Numbered from the stretch's first letter, positions 24,593 through 33,104 are shown. The stretch is 64,000 bases of DNA from Rheinheimera sp. SA_1 (GCF_001669775.1 NZ_LXWK01000022.1:1-64000), one strand, 5' to 3'. Program-made: numbers and translations. Notes: generated by a model not told the origin, from the sequence alone.

Positions 24593-24889
24593 ATGAACAA
24601 AGATCAAGTTGAAGCTCATTCACTTTTTAATAGTATGCAAAAGACGCAAGTGCTATTAGATGAATTCGAGAAACTCCGTCCAAATTGGAAAGGAAGTATC
24701 ATCAGATTCGCCAGCATGTTGCTCGGCATGGCCTTTATTTTATTCATGTACCCAGAAGTTGCTCAGCCACCTGTTTCGTATGTGTTCTTAATTCTGATAT
24801 TTGGCATGAACTCAGAGTTACATTCTGAAAGCAAAAGAATTAACAAACGTATTGATGCGCTTCATAAGTTGTTGAAAGATGATGTATAA
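24593..24889 (+). CDS. Cassette-borne small membrane protein, 98 aa
   Basis: A polar helical N-terminus (to about residue 37), two hydrophobic spans (about 38-53, FASMLLGMAFILFM, and 62-75, VSYVFLILIFGM), and a charged C-terminal helix (SESKRINKRIDALHKLLK). No family recognised. The stop codon overlaps R'' of the attC at 24884-24958, so the gene is the cargo of a plus-strand cassette. The start is the ATG at 24593 (a TTG precedes it by one codon). Function unknown. Confidence 0.65.
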   Translation: MNKDQVEAHSLFNSMQKTQVLLDEFEKLRPNWKGSIIRFASMLLGMAFILFMYPEVAQPPVSYVFLILIFGMNSELHSESKRINKRIDALHKLLKDDV

Positions 24890-24958
24890 CAAATCGCTAC
24901 TGTCATGCCTGGGACGGCTGGAGCGCAGCGTAAGCCGCCCCAAAGCTTTGCGTTAAGT
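24884..24958 (+). other. attC recombination site (plus-strand cassette)
   Basis: Plus strand: GTATAAC (24884-24890) as R'', then AAATCGCTAC; a strong stem GGGACGGCT/AGCCGCCC around GGAGCGCAGCGTA; and finally TTTGCGTTAAGT with R' GTTAAGT (24952-24958), a perfect GTTRRRY. 75 bp. Orientation is opposite to the array in 0.2-8.3 kb and agrees with the plus-strand genes here. Confidence 0.75.
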
Positions 24959-25001
24959 TTCTCAGCATGTATGAATAGATTGTATAACCATAATCTGATT
25001 T

Positions 25002-25823
25002 ATGGTAAACCTTATTGGAGTAGAAATTTTGGATGAAAAGCCACTAACATTGGTGGATTACTGCGCTTGGGCAGAGGGAGCTTTGGATTCTCACTTCTCT
25101 TCTCAGCAGGTCGTAAACCTATACAATGTAAACGTTAAATCGATTAGAACCACAATTGAAGAGCATGAATTTTTTCAAACTCTTGTTGACGCGTCAGGGC
25201 AATGGTGTGAAGAGTATATGCTTGAAAATAATTGCGAGCTTTATACTAGTGATGTGATACCAGAACTGGTCTCAAAACCTTATGACTCAGCAGTTAATAA
25301 ATCTTTTCGATTTAACATTCTTTGGAATTCAAAATTTCCTGATAGTCCCGATGGTGGCTGGATAACCTCAAAAAATTTAGTTTCTTCATTTAATGATATC
25401 ATTCGTGGCTGTTTGGTATGTAAATATGTTGATGGGCCAAAGTATGTTATTGAAAGGTTAGAGCAACATGCCAGATCATTAAATCTAGATAGTCGGAGCT
25501 ACAGCCAAGAGCGTGACGATGGATATTATGCATATCATTTTTACGTCAAGATCCCAGTGACGTTATTCAATATTGATTTTACTGATTACGAAAGTGAGAT
25601 TGAGCTTGAGATACAAGTCACAACACAACTTCAAGAAGTTCTAAGAAGTATCACTCATAAATTTTATGAAAAAGAGCGCACGTCTGATTCTCAAGATACT
25701 AGTAAGTGGAAGTGGGATTTTAACTCAGGAAAATTTAAAGTGGGATATTTAAGCCATACATTACACTTACTAGAGTCTATTATTCTAGAGTCAAGAAACT
25801 CTGTTCTAAAAGAGGAGAAATAA
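25002..25823 (+). CDS. RelA/SpoT-domain protein (putative (p)ppGpp-synthetase-like/toxSAS enzyme)
   Basis: 273 residues. The middle region resembles a RelA/SpoT nucleotidyltransferase domain: SFNDIIRGCLVCKYVDGPKY near 128-147 (the DxxG-R region), DGYYAYHFYVKIPV near 172-186 (GYxAxH), and SEIELEIQVTTQLQE near 196-211 (EIQxRT-like), followed by the helical THKFYEKE. No HD hydrolase domain or regulatory ACT/TGS part is present, so it is a short, stand-alone type, as in small alarmone synthetases and toxic SAS enzymes. The catalytic Arg/Lys of the G-loop are not all recognisable, so activity is unproven. The ATG at 25002 lacks a ribosome-binding site; a TTG at 25029 behind TTGGAG is an alternative. 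Four bases separate it from the DUF262 gene; both lie within one attC-bounded cassette. Confidence 0.7.
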   Translation: MVNLIGVEILDEKPLTLVDYCAWAEGALDSHFSSQQVVNLYNVNVKSIRTTIEEHEFFQTLVDASGQWCEEYMLENNCELYTSDVIPELVSKPYDSAVNKSFRFNILWNSKFPDSPDGGWITSKNLVSSFNDIIRGCLVCKYVDGPKYVIERLEQHARSLNLDSRSYSQERDDGYYAYHFYVKIPVTLFNIDFTDYESEIELEIQVTTQLQEVLRSITHKFYEKERTSDSQDTSKWKWDFNSGKFKVGYLSHTLHLLESIILESRNSVLKEEK

Positions 25824-25827
25824 AATA

Positions 25828-26487
25828 ATGCATAAGTCAATGGAACTGCAAACTACTTCTCTATATAAACTATTTCTTCAAATGCAAGATGGATTAATTC
25901 AAGTTCCAGTATTTCAAAGAAGTTACTCTTGGAATGATCAGAATATTATCGATTTATTCAACTCTATTGTCTCAGGCTTCCCTATCGGAATCATAATACT
26001 TGCAAATGATAATGGTAACTTTCCACTAAAAGACTTTGAAGAGTCTTTTTTTCCAAAACCCAATAAAGAGCATAATAAATATTACCCTCATTACTTAGTC
26101 ATTGATGGTGTTCAACGACTATCAACTCTATATAATTGCTTTAACGGTGATAATGAAAAATTCAACGTTTGGTACGATCTAAAAAATAAAGAATTCTCAG
26201 TAGGTGATAAACAAAGCGATTGCTCGATCCTTCTTTCATCATTGTTTGATCAAAAGGAGTATTTTAAAACAATTAAAAAAATAGGCGTTGTAAATGAAGA
26301 GCTTCTTAATGAACTGGATGATTTTTACTACAGAATTAAGGAGTTTGAACTCCCAATTTATAAAGTCAATAATCTAGACAGTGATGAATTGTCTACTCTG
26401 TTTCAGAGAATTAACGTTAGTGGCTCTCGACTAAGCAAAGAAGATTTAGATAGAGCTGAAAAATATACAAATAATAAAAAAAATTAA
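25828..26487 (+). CDS. DUF262-domain protein (GmrS N-terminal-like), single domain
   Basis: 219 residues. Motifs of DUF262 are clear: IQVPVFQRSYSWNDQNI (23-39), GFPIGIIIL, HYLVIDGVQRLSTLY near 91-105 (a DGQQR-type nucleotide-binding motif) and LFQRINVSGSRLSKEDL near 190-206. DUF262 has a ParB/Srx-like nucleotide-hydrolysing fold and usually is joined to a DUF1524/HNH nuclease in GmrSD or similar restriction enzymes; that nuclease half is absent. The protein ends right after the last motif with an A-rich tail, and its stop is inside R'' of the following attC, so it may be naturally short or trimmed when the cassette formed. GAGGAG upstream gives good initiation. A role as partner or antidote of the RelA/SpoT-like protein is inference. 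Confidence 0.75.
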   Translation: MHKSMELQTTSLYKLFLQMQDGLIQVPVFQRSYSWNDQNIIDLFNSIVSGFPIGIIILANDNGNFPLKDFEESFFPKPNKEHNKYYPHYLVIDGVQRLSTLYNCFNGDNEKFNVWYDLKNKEFSVGDKQSDCSILLSSLFDQKEYFKTIKKIGVVNEELLNELDDFYYRIKEFELPIYKVNNLDSDELSTLFQRINVSGSRLSKEDLDRAEKYTNNKKN

Positions 26488-26573
26488 CAAGTGGTTTAAG
26501 CGGAATAAAAACAGTTGGGTATAATCGCGAAGCGATGGCCAACTGTTTTTATAAGCTTAACGAGGCGCTATGT
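26482..26573 (+). other. attC recombination site closing the RelA/SpoT-DUF262 cassette
   Basis: Plus strand: AATTAAC (26482-26488), AAGTGGTTTAAGCGG, the stem AATAAAAACAGTTGG / CCAACTGTTTTTAT around GGTATAATCGCGAAGCGATGG, then AAGCTTAACGAGGCGCTATGT. The last block is the familiar TTAACGAGGCGTTATGT end with one T-to-C change in R' (GCTATGT, 26567-26573). The loop shares ATAATCGCGAAGCG with the site at 801-888. Confidence 0.8.
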
Positions 26574-26893
26574 CTGCAATTCACTCAAAGTTCCGTTTCA
26601 CCTATCCTGTAAATGTGCAGTGAGCATTCAAAAGTGAGCGCGGGAGGCGCGAACGGGCGAACAGCACATTTACCCAGTCGGTTTTGCCACGGGCGTGCAG
26701 CTACCTCCGCTTCATGCCCTGAGTAGCAGTTTGCGCATTTGCCTCAAACTGTTGATTTTATTACTGGCTTTACACGGGCTGCGCCCTGTCCTTCGGACCA
26801 GCTAAAGCTGTTCAGCGCAAGCGCTGTAGAGTGAGCCGGGATCACTTTTCAAGCCTCCAACAGCAACACCAATAACCCTACCAATCAAACCCG
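26574..26893. other. Intergenic region between the cassette and manD
   Basis: About 320 bases, no gene recognised. GC content returns to the level of the sugar genes. GCTGAACAGCTTTAGC-type short inverted repeats around 26800-26830 (AGCTAAAGCTGTTCAGCGCA) could serve as a terminator for the minus-strand or plus-strand genes, but no T run follows. Confidence 0.35.
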
Positions 26894-28102
26894 TTACCAA
26901 TTAAAAAGGGTGCCATCTTCCAGCCGGTTGACCGGTAAATAAGCGCGCTGGTAAGGGTAACCCGCGGCGAGCTTTTCATCGATGTCGACGCCGTGGCCCG
27001 GGGTTTCGCCGCAGTACAAAAAGCCTTGCTCAAAATGATAATCGTGCGGGAATACCACATCGGTTTCGGCGGTGTGACGCATATATTCCTGGATCCCAAA
27101 GTTCGGCACCCAGGTGTCGAAATGCAGCGCCGTGCCCATGGTGACCGGTGATAAATCGGTGGCGCCGTGAAAGCCGGTGCGTACATGATACAGCTCGGCC
27201 AGCGCAGCAATCCGCCGTAAATGGGTGACACCACCGCCATGGACAATGGTGGTGCGGATATAGTCGATCAGCTGTTCACTAATCAGTTGCTGGCAATCGT
27301 GGATGGACGAAAACACCTCGCCCACTGCCAGTGGCGTGGTGGTGTGCTGGCGAATAAGCCGGAAGCCTTCCTGCAATTCTGCGGTGACTGCATCTTCCAG
27401 CCAGAACAGCTTAAATGGCTCCAATTCTTTGCCAAGCCTGGCCGCTTCAATCGGTGTCAGCCGGTGATGGACATCGTGTAACAGATGGACATCATCCCCA
27501 AACTGCTGCCGAAGTTCGGCGAATAGCTTCGGCACATGATTCAGGTATTTGCTGGTCGACCACAGATTTTCACTGGGTAAAGCCGCATCAGCCGGTTCGT
27601 AAAACAAAGTATCTTTGGAGACGCCATAGGTGGACGCCAGGCCAGGCACCCCTGATTGCGCACGAATGGCTTGATAACCCAGCTCGCGATAACGCGCCAC
27701 CGCTTCGACGGTATCTGCGATATCTTTGCCATTGGCATGACCATAAACCAGCACTTTATCGCGACTGCGGCCGCCCAATAACTGATACAACGGCATGCCC
27801 GCCGCTTTGGCTTTGATGTCCCATAACGCGACGTCGATGGCGGCCAGCGCCGTCATGCCAACGGGGCCGCGACGCCAGTAGGCACCGCGATAGAAATATT
27901 GCCAGATATCTTCAATTTGCCGCGCATCGCGCCCAATCAGGCATGGGATTAAGTGATCTTCCAGATAACTGACCACCGCCAGCTCGCGGCCGTTTAAGGT
28001 GGCATCACCAATGCCATAAATGCCTTCAGCCGTTTCAATTTTCAACGTGACAAAGTTGCGTCCCGGACTGCAGACAATAACGCGCGCTGCGGTAATTTTC
28101 AT
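26894..28102 (-). CDS. manD: D-mannonate dehydratase ManD family (enolase superfamily)
   Basis: 402 residues from the ATG at 28102, the standard ManD length; a longer frame to 28201 has no counterpart in the family. Enolase-superfamily features: [17 protein letters not shown] near 95, the metal ligands in [10 protein letters not shown] (Asp near 210), LFWLEDAV (Glu near 236) and LAVGEVF (Glu near 262), and the His/Asp region [10 protein letters not shown] near 312. ManD enzymes dehydrate D-mannonate (some D-gluconate) to 2-keto-3-deoxygluconate, a step in glucuronate catabolism, which would suit glucuronoxylan or alginate-like substrates. The family includes low-activity members, so the true substrate is not fixed. 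Monocistronic, at the far side of the AT-rich island. Confidence 0.88.
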   Translation of the reverse strand: MKITAARVIVCSPGRNFVTLKIETAEGIYGIGDATLNGRELAVVSYLEDHLIPCLIGRDARQIEDIWQYFYRGAYWRRGPVGMTALAAIDVALWDIKAKAAGMPLYQLLGGRSRDKVLVYGHANGKDIADTVEAVARYRELGYQAIRAQSGVPGLASTYGVSKDTLFYEPADAALPSENLWSTSKYLNHVPKLFAELRQQFGDDVHLLHDVHHRLTPIEAARLGKELEPFKLFWLEDAVTAELQEGFRLIRQHTTTPLAVGEVFSSIHDCQQLISEQLIDYIRTTIVHGGGVTHLRRIAALAELYHVRTGFHGATDLSPVTMGTALHFDTWVPNFGIQEYMRHTAETDVVFPHDYHFEQGFLYCGETPGHGVDIDEKLAAGYPYQRAYLPVNRLEDGTLFNW

Positions 28103-28331
28103 AAGGTGAGTTCCTGTAACCAAAGGCAAAAATCTCAGGCTAACAGCGCTGACGCGCGCTGCAATTGAGAATACTCGCAACGAAATTACGGAATCCGCCA
28201 TGGACCGCGGACAACTAATGGCAAAGGCCAGCAGTAGCCAGTTGCAGACATTTACCTTGAAGTTTTCAACGATGAGCTTTTAATCAAAGGCTGACACGAA
28301 TGCTTTATCAATTTGAACATCGGCTGCCACC

Positions 28332-29627
28332 TTACAGCCAAGGGCGTGACATCGCTTCCATTCGCGCTTGGATGCGTTTGAGCAAAACGAGCTTAAGTTC
28401 GTCAAAACCTGGCACGCTATCAAAAGCCTTGTGCACATTTTGCGATACCTTTTTAACCAAAGCATGGATAAGCTTTTTGCTGATCTTTTGGTCCAGCCCT
28501 AGTTGAGCGGCAAACGTCACAAAATCATGTTCAGTGTAATAGCCGTAGTTGTCGTATGAACTGCTGCTTTTGGCGTCTGCTACTTCACTTTCCATCAACC
28601 AGATACTTAGCTCTGATCCGTCGTACTCTCGGTATGGCGCTACAGATACCATGTCATAGATTTTTGAAAAACCGGTTGCAGTATCACTATCGAGCGGTCT
28701 GATCAGGCTTAAGTTTTTCATGTGTAAATCGTTATTCCCAACCAGGTACGCCATCAGCACCTGCAAAAAACCGTCGCGAAGCACTTGAGCGTGGTAACCG
28801 CAGCTGGCATGGGCAACTTTTAATGCGTGTTCGTAGGATAAGGTCTCGCTACTTTTATTGCCGGGTGCAACATCCATCACAGAGGCCAAATCTTCGATGA
28901 ATCCGATGCTTCTGCCGGCGGCGTCCAAATCAAACCGACCTGTCACATAGGCCAGTTCACCACAGGAGAAAGGCACAAGGGCATGATCTGCGACATTGAA
29001 CCCAACCAATTGGCATAACCGCATAATGATAAATTCATTGACCGCTAAATGGGGCAAATCTCTGGGGGATGGTTTCAAGATGTACGGCCCAATACCGATG
29101 CTTGCCGTCAAAGTTTTTTTAACGCCGGCTTTATGAGTGAGAAACATTTTAGGCTGAACTCCTGAAATGGAAGCTCTGCCAAATGACCTGATGGCCACTT
29201 CATTAAATTCATCTCTGGCAAAGTCGATGGTGAAGCCTTTGAGGTTTTTCTGTGGAAGCGTTGGTATACGGCCTGCGTCTTCATCTTTTAGTAGACTCGG
29301 AAGGACCTTCATTGGTCCGATAAGCTCTGCGCCATGCGCAAGCAAAAGACCAAATTTATCATCGACATCGAGTCTGGCGAGCTGCGCCTGGTGGCGCTTA
29401 ATCCACCCCTCGCTCATTAAATTGGTAAAAAATGCCGGAAGATGGTTTTTGCGAAGTGGTACGTCAGTCAGTGGGAGGTTAGTACCTATCTTGGCGAGCC
29501 CGCTTTGCAAGTAAGTAGCATCATAACGAAATTCATATTGGTAACCGGCCTGATCCGAATACTCAGTGATAGTCCCGGCCAAGTTATCATTGCAGTACAC
29601 AAAACCGATCCGTGTTGGCGCGTTCAT
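28332..29627 (-). CDS. hipA: HipA-family serine/threonine kinase toxin
   Basis: 431 residues with both HipA domains in one chain. N-terminal HipA_N-like part (LAGTITEYSD... LPAFFTNLMSEG, 1-110), then the kinase core: RASISGVQPKMFL near 150-162 (flexible, autophosphorylated loop), YILKPSP near 180 (ATP lysine), VGNNDLHMKNLSLI near 295-308 (catalytic NxDxHxKN loop) and IYDMVSVAP near 322 (metal-binding DxxS). HipA kinases phosphorylate aminoacyl-tRNA synthetases (GltX for E. coli HipA), causing growth arrest. Its ATG overlaps the hipB stop (TAATG). It lies within the sugar-use region and is likely an inserted module. Confidence 0.88.
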   Translation of the reverse strand: MNAPTRIGFVYCNDNLAGTITEYSDQAGYQYEFRYDATYLQSGLAKIGTNLPLTDVPLRKNHLPAFFTNLMSEGWIKRHQAQLARLDVDDKFGLLLAHGAELIGPMKVLPSLLKDEDAGRIPTLPQKNLKGFTIDFARDEFNEVAIRSFGRASISGVQPKMFLTHKAGVKKTLTASIGIGPYILKPSPRDLPHLAVNEFIIMRLCQLVGFNVADHALVPFSCGELAYVTGRFDLDAAGRSIGFIEDLASVMDVAPGNKSSETLSYEHALKVAHASCGYHAQVLRDGFLQVLMAYLVGNNDLHMKNLSLIRPLDSDTATGFSKIYDMVSVAPYREYDGSELSIWLMESEVADAKSSSSYDNYGYYTEHDFVTFAAQLGLDQKISKKLIHALVKKVSQNVHKAFDSVPGFDELKLVLLKRIQARMEAMSRPWL

Positions 29628-29977
29628 TATTTATTGCCCTGACGCTTGCCGATAAACAGCTGCAAACCAACAGCGCCGATCAGACTGTTGAGCTTGCCTA
29701 CAGATACCACCTCCACTCGCTGTATCGCGTTGTAATAGGTTTGCATCGACACGCCGGAAAAAGCGACCAGTTCAGAGATAGAAAGATCGCCCCTGTGCGC
29801 CTCAATGCTGGATAACACAGACTCGCTGCTCACCGGCCGATACCCGTCCATTGCGGACTGCTGCAGTTTTGCCTGTATGCTTTCGTCCAAATGTGCCATC
29901 TGCTGCTGCAGCCTGTTGCGCTCTAGGACGAGCTCAGGGAGTGATGCTGAAAGGGAATTTATGTTATTTTTTGACAT
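29627..29977 (-). CDS. hipB: HipB-like antitoxin/repressor
   Basis: About 116 residues from MSKNNINSL. An N-terminal coiled-coil-like stretch (ERNRLQQQMAHLDESIQAKL) is followed by a helix-turn-helix-like region (LSISELVAFSGVSMQTYYNAI, 66-86) and a C-terminal hydrophobic tail (LIGAVGLQLFIGKR). The arrangement differs from E. coli HipB, whose HTH is N-terminal, but gene order and overlap with hipA indicate the antitoxin. ATG at 29977 has GAGG seven bases upstream; an ATG two codons before it is too close. It probably represses the operon via the ATAGATAA boxes at 30037-30120. Confidence 0.72.
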   Translation of the reverse strand: MSKNNINSLSASLPELVLERNRLQQQMAHLDESIQAKLQQSAMDGYRPVSSESVLSSIEAHRGDLSISELVAFSGVSMQTYYNAIQRVEVVSVGKLNSLIGAVGLQLFIGKRQGNK

Positions 29978-30036
29978 ATTCATGCCTCGAAAATTTATCC
30001 ATGAAAAGATATCAGTATAGGTGAGCAACGTTTATT

Positions 30037-30120
30037 TTATCTATAGAAGAATATAGCCTCAAAATTCATTTTTTAGATATGGTTTTATAGATAATTTTAA
30101 AATTTATACTTTATAGATAA
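30037..30120. promoter_or_regulatory. Three TTATCTATA/TATAGATAA boxes upstream of hipBA (candidate operators)
   Basis: TTATCTATA at 30037-30045 is inverted relative to two direct copies TATAGATAA at 30086-30094 and 30112-30120; a weaker TTTAGATAT lies at 30072-30080. The repeats are spaced 49 and 26 bases and sit in the AT-rich promoter region of hipB, which is the expected place for autoregulatory operators. The rest of 30121-30340 shows no gene. Confidence 0.5.
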
Positions 30121-30340
30121 AATTTTTGAGGCGAAAAGCCGAATTTTCTAACGATTTGAACGTGCATAAGTCAAACGAATAACAAACGAATAAGTGGCTG
30201 TCCACAAACTAGCTATCCGCAAACAACTTATGATTTTTCCCAGACAGCTTGTCATTCCTGTCAGGCTGGTGTCGCGCTGATGTCACAGCTGTTAGGGTAA
30301 CCGCAGGAAAATCGATTATAAAACCGGATGGGTGTCCTGA

Positions 30341-32371
30341 ATGTTCGAACTTCAACGGGTCAGTTCAAAACGTCATCGTCTGCAGCTTGCTCTGAGCTGC
30401 AGCTTACTGCTACTCAGTCCTGCAGGACTGGCAGATATCATGCTGCCAAAACTGATTAGTCAGGGCATGGTGTTGCAGCGCGATAGCACCATCAATCTGT
30501 GGGGTTATGCCGCGCCGGGTGAAACCGTGGTGGTCAGTTTCAACGGTAAGGTGATTGGGCAGATCCAGGCTGCGCCAGCGTTAGCCAATGACGTTCCGAC
30601 ACAGCCAGCAGCACCAGGCCGCTGGCAAATCAGCTTACCCGCGCAACCGGCCGGTGGGCCGCATCAGTTTGTGTTCCAGGGAAAAAACCGTATTGCACTC
30701 AATGATGTGTATTTCGGTGACATTTGGGTGGCCTCAGGTCAATCCAATATGGAACTGCCGATGGCGCGGCTCAAAGAGGCTTATCCGGAGGATTTAACCA
30801 ACGCCGATTATCCGCTGATCCGCCAGTTTACCGTGCCACAGCACTACAATTTCGACGCACCGCAGTATGATGTGGCCAATGGCGAGTGGCTGTCCGCCAA
30901 CCCCAAAACCATCGAGCATTTCTCGGCACTGGCGTTTTATTTCGCCCGTGACTTATATCGTCAGCACCAAGTCCCTATCGGTATTTTAAATAACGCGCTT
31001 GGCGGTTCGCCGGTCGAAGCCTGGCTGAGTGAATCGGCGTTGCAGGCTTTTCCGGACGCACTGGCAGAAGGGCTGAAATATCGCGACCCCAAAGTGATTG
31101 CTGATGTCACCGCTGCCGATGAAGCTAAAAACCAGGCCTGGTATGGTGATTTACAGCGTCGTGATCCAGGGTTGAATCCAACAACACCTTGGTATAGCAA
31201 TCAGTTTGATGACAGCCAGTGGCAAGATTTTACGGTACCTGGCTTTCGGGCTGAACCTTTTACCGGCGTCTGGTGGTTGCGAAAAACGGTACGGCTGAGC
31301 GAAGCGCAAGCCAAACAAGCTGATACCTTGCGGCTCGGCTCCATTGTCGACGCCGAAGAAGTTTATCTCAATGGCGTACAAGTGGGCCATACCACCTATC
31401 AGTATCCACCACGGCGTTACGACATTCCGGCAGGTTTGCTCAAAGCTGGCGCCAACCAACTGGCACTGCGAATTACCGCCACCAATGGTAAAAGCGGTTT
31501 ATACCCGGATAAACCTTATTGGTTGGGCACCGACAGCCAGCATATTCCGTTAACGGGTTCCTGGAAAATGCAAACGGCAGCAACGGCCAAGCCACTGCCT
31601 GGCGACACTTTTATCCGCTGGAAACCACTCGGGTTATTTAATGGCCTGGCGGCGCCGCTCACCAAGCTGCCGGTCAAAGGCGTGATTTGGTACCAAGGCG
31701 AATCGAATGTCGGCCAATATCAGCAGTATAAGGAACGGTTTCAGGCGATGATCGAGGATTGGCGTTCGCATTTTCAGGCCGCTGACGACAAGCCATTGCC
31801 ATTTCTTTATGTCCAGCTCGCGAACTTCTTAGAAAAAACTTCCCAACCGCTGGACAGTAGTTGGGCGGGTTTACGCGAAGCGCAGCGCCAGAGTTTAAGC
31901 GCGCCCAATTCGGCGATGGTGGTGGCGATTGATACCGGCGAATGGAATGATATTCACCCGGTGGATAAAAAAACCTTAGGTCAGCGCCTGGCGCTGGCGG
32001 CGCGGGCTGTGGTGTATGGCGAGCCGGTGATTTATCGCGGGCCTGAACTTGCGTCGTTGCAGGCCGATGGTGCAACTTTGTTGTTAAGTTTCGATCAGAT
32101 TGCCGCTGGCCTCAACCTAAAAGGTGATGCAGCCACCATCAATCAAAGCTTTGCCATCGCCGGTGCCGATGGAAAGTTTCAATGGGGCAAAGTAGAGCTT
32201 GTGACGCAGCTTGTGGGCAAGCAACAAATTAATCAGCTGCGGTTATCGCACCCCGACATCAAACAGCCGGTGCAGGTGCGTTACGCCTATGCCGACAACC
32301 CCAACGCAGTGTTGTACAACAGCGCCGGTTTGCCAGCCAGCCCATTTGTTGCGGCATTGCAATTTTTTTGA
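30341..32371 (+). CDS. SASA-family carbohydrate esterase (sialate O-acetylesterase-like), secreted
   Basis: 676 residues. Signal peptide LQLALSCSLLLLSPAGLADI. SGNH/SASA motifs: DIWVASGQSNMELPM near 128-142 (nucleophile Ser in GQSNM), KGVIWYQGESNVGQY near 446-460 and NDIHPVDKKTLGQRLA near 536-551 (catalytic Asp/His). A jelly-roll insertion between the two halves (residues about 280-400, WWLRKTVRLSEAQA, VYLNGVQVGHT) resembles a galactose-binding-like module. In a hemicellulose locus it more likely removes acetyl groups from xylan or other glycans than from sialic acid. Starts after AACCGCAGGAAA; single gene, terminated before the SDR gene. Confidence 0.85.
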   Translation: MFELQRVSSKRHRLQLALSCSLLLLSPAGLADIMLPKLISQGMVLQRDSTINLWGYAAPGETVVVSFNGKVIGQIQAAPALANDVPTQPAAPGRWQISLPAQPAGGPHQFVFQGKNRIALNDVYFGDIWVASGQSNMELPMARLKEAYPEDLTNADYPLIRQFTVPQHYNFDAPQYDVANGEWLSANPKTIEHFSALAFYFARDLYRQHQVPIGILNNALGGSPVEAWLSESALQAFPDALAEGLKYRDPKVIADVTAADEAKNQAWYGDLQRRDPGLNPTTPWYSNQFDDSQWQDFTVPGFRAEPFTGVWWLRKTVRLSEAQAKQADTLRLGSIVDAEEVYLNGVQVGHTTYQYPPRRYDIPAGLLKAGANQLALRITATNGKSGLYPDKPYWLGTDSQHIPLTGSWKMQTAATAKPLPGDTFIRWKPLGLFNGLAAPLTKLPVKGVIWYQGESNVGQYQQYKERFQAMIEDWRSHFQAADDKPLPFLYVQLANFLEKTSQPLDSSWAGLREAQRQSLSAPNSAMVVAIDTGEWNDIHPVDKKTLGQRLALAARAVVYGEPVIYRGPELASLQADGATLLLSFDQIAAGLNLKGDAATINQSFAIAGADGKFQWGKVELVTQLVGKQQINQLRLSHPDIKQPVQVRYAYADNPNAVLYNSAGLPASPFVAALQFF

Positions 32372-32453
32372 ACTACAAGGTTTAGGCTGATTGCTAGTCA
32401 TAGACTGCTACGAGCGAGAAGCAGACATACTGAATTGAAAATGCAGTTAACAA

Positions 32454-32480
32454 GAGCTTAACGAGCAGTTCGTTAAGCTC
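32454..32480. terminator. Inverted repeat between convergent genes
   Basis: GAGCTTAACGA (32454-32464) and TCGTTAAGCTC (32470-32480) form a perfect 11-bp stem with a five-base loop, followed by ATTTCT. It lies between the SASA gene (plus) and the SDR gene (minus) and could terminate both. Confidence 0.5.
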
Positions 32481-32498
32481 ATTTCTATGACTTACTGG

Positions 32499-33104
32499 TC
32501 AAGCATCAACAAATAGTACTTGGCCCGTGATAAAACCATCAACTGATCGCTCGAATGCTTTCCCTACAAGCCTGCCGGGTACAGGTTCAAAACCCGGCAT
32601 CATATCACCGTAAACATCCCATGCCTCTGTCAACACCGTTGGGTTCACGACATTTATGCGGATATTTCTTGGCATCTCATACGCAACGCATTTTACAAAG
32701 GTATCAATTGCACCACTTGTTGTTGCATCTGCAATTGCATAAGGAATTGGTTTGACATTTAATATTCCGCTGATCAATGTGAATGAGCCGTTATCAGCGA
32801 TGTAATCCTGTCCTATGCGTACAAGATTGATTTGGCCCATCATTTTGCTCATCACTGTCGTCATCCACTGAGCTTCTGACATTTCAGTAAATGGGGCATA
32901 CTCGCAGTACCCGACTGTGTTTACAACTGCGTCGAAGTGTCCGACTTTTTCATACAAGGCTTTGATCGAATCGACGTTGGTTATATCGACGATATGATCA
33001 ACATCACCAGAGCGACCAGCTGTGATCACTTTATGTTTTGCTAAGCCAGTTAAAGCTGCCTTTCCCATCTTTCCTAAAGCACCAATCAGAATAACAGTTT
33101 TCAT
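32499..33104 (-). CDS. Short-chain dehydrogenase/reductase family protein
   Basis: About 201 residues from MKTVILIGALGKMGKAAL, with the nucleotide-binding glycine motif in this start and VVNTVGYCEYAPF in place of the NNAG motif. After SFTLISGILN, the usual YxxxK is represented by YAIADATTSGAIDTFVKC: the Tyr is kept but the Lys four positions on is not. Members of this subgroup (short, ~200 aa) with the same change are common and act on unknown substrates. It is divergent from a LysR gene 143 bases away, the normal arrangement for a regulated target. The longer frame to 33161 is not favoured. Confidence 0.82.
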   Translation of the reverse strand: MKTVILIGALGKMGKAALTGLAKHKVITAGRSGDVDHIVDITNVDSIKALYEKVGHFDAVVNTVGYCEYAPFTEMSEAQWMTTVMSKMMGQINLVRIGQDYIADNGSFTLISGILNVKPIPYAIADATTSGAIDTFVKCVAYEMPRNIRINVVNPTVLTEAWDVYGDMMPGFEPVPGRLVGKAFERSVDGFITGQVLFVDA

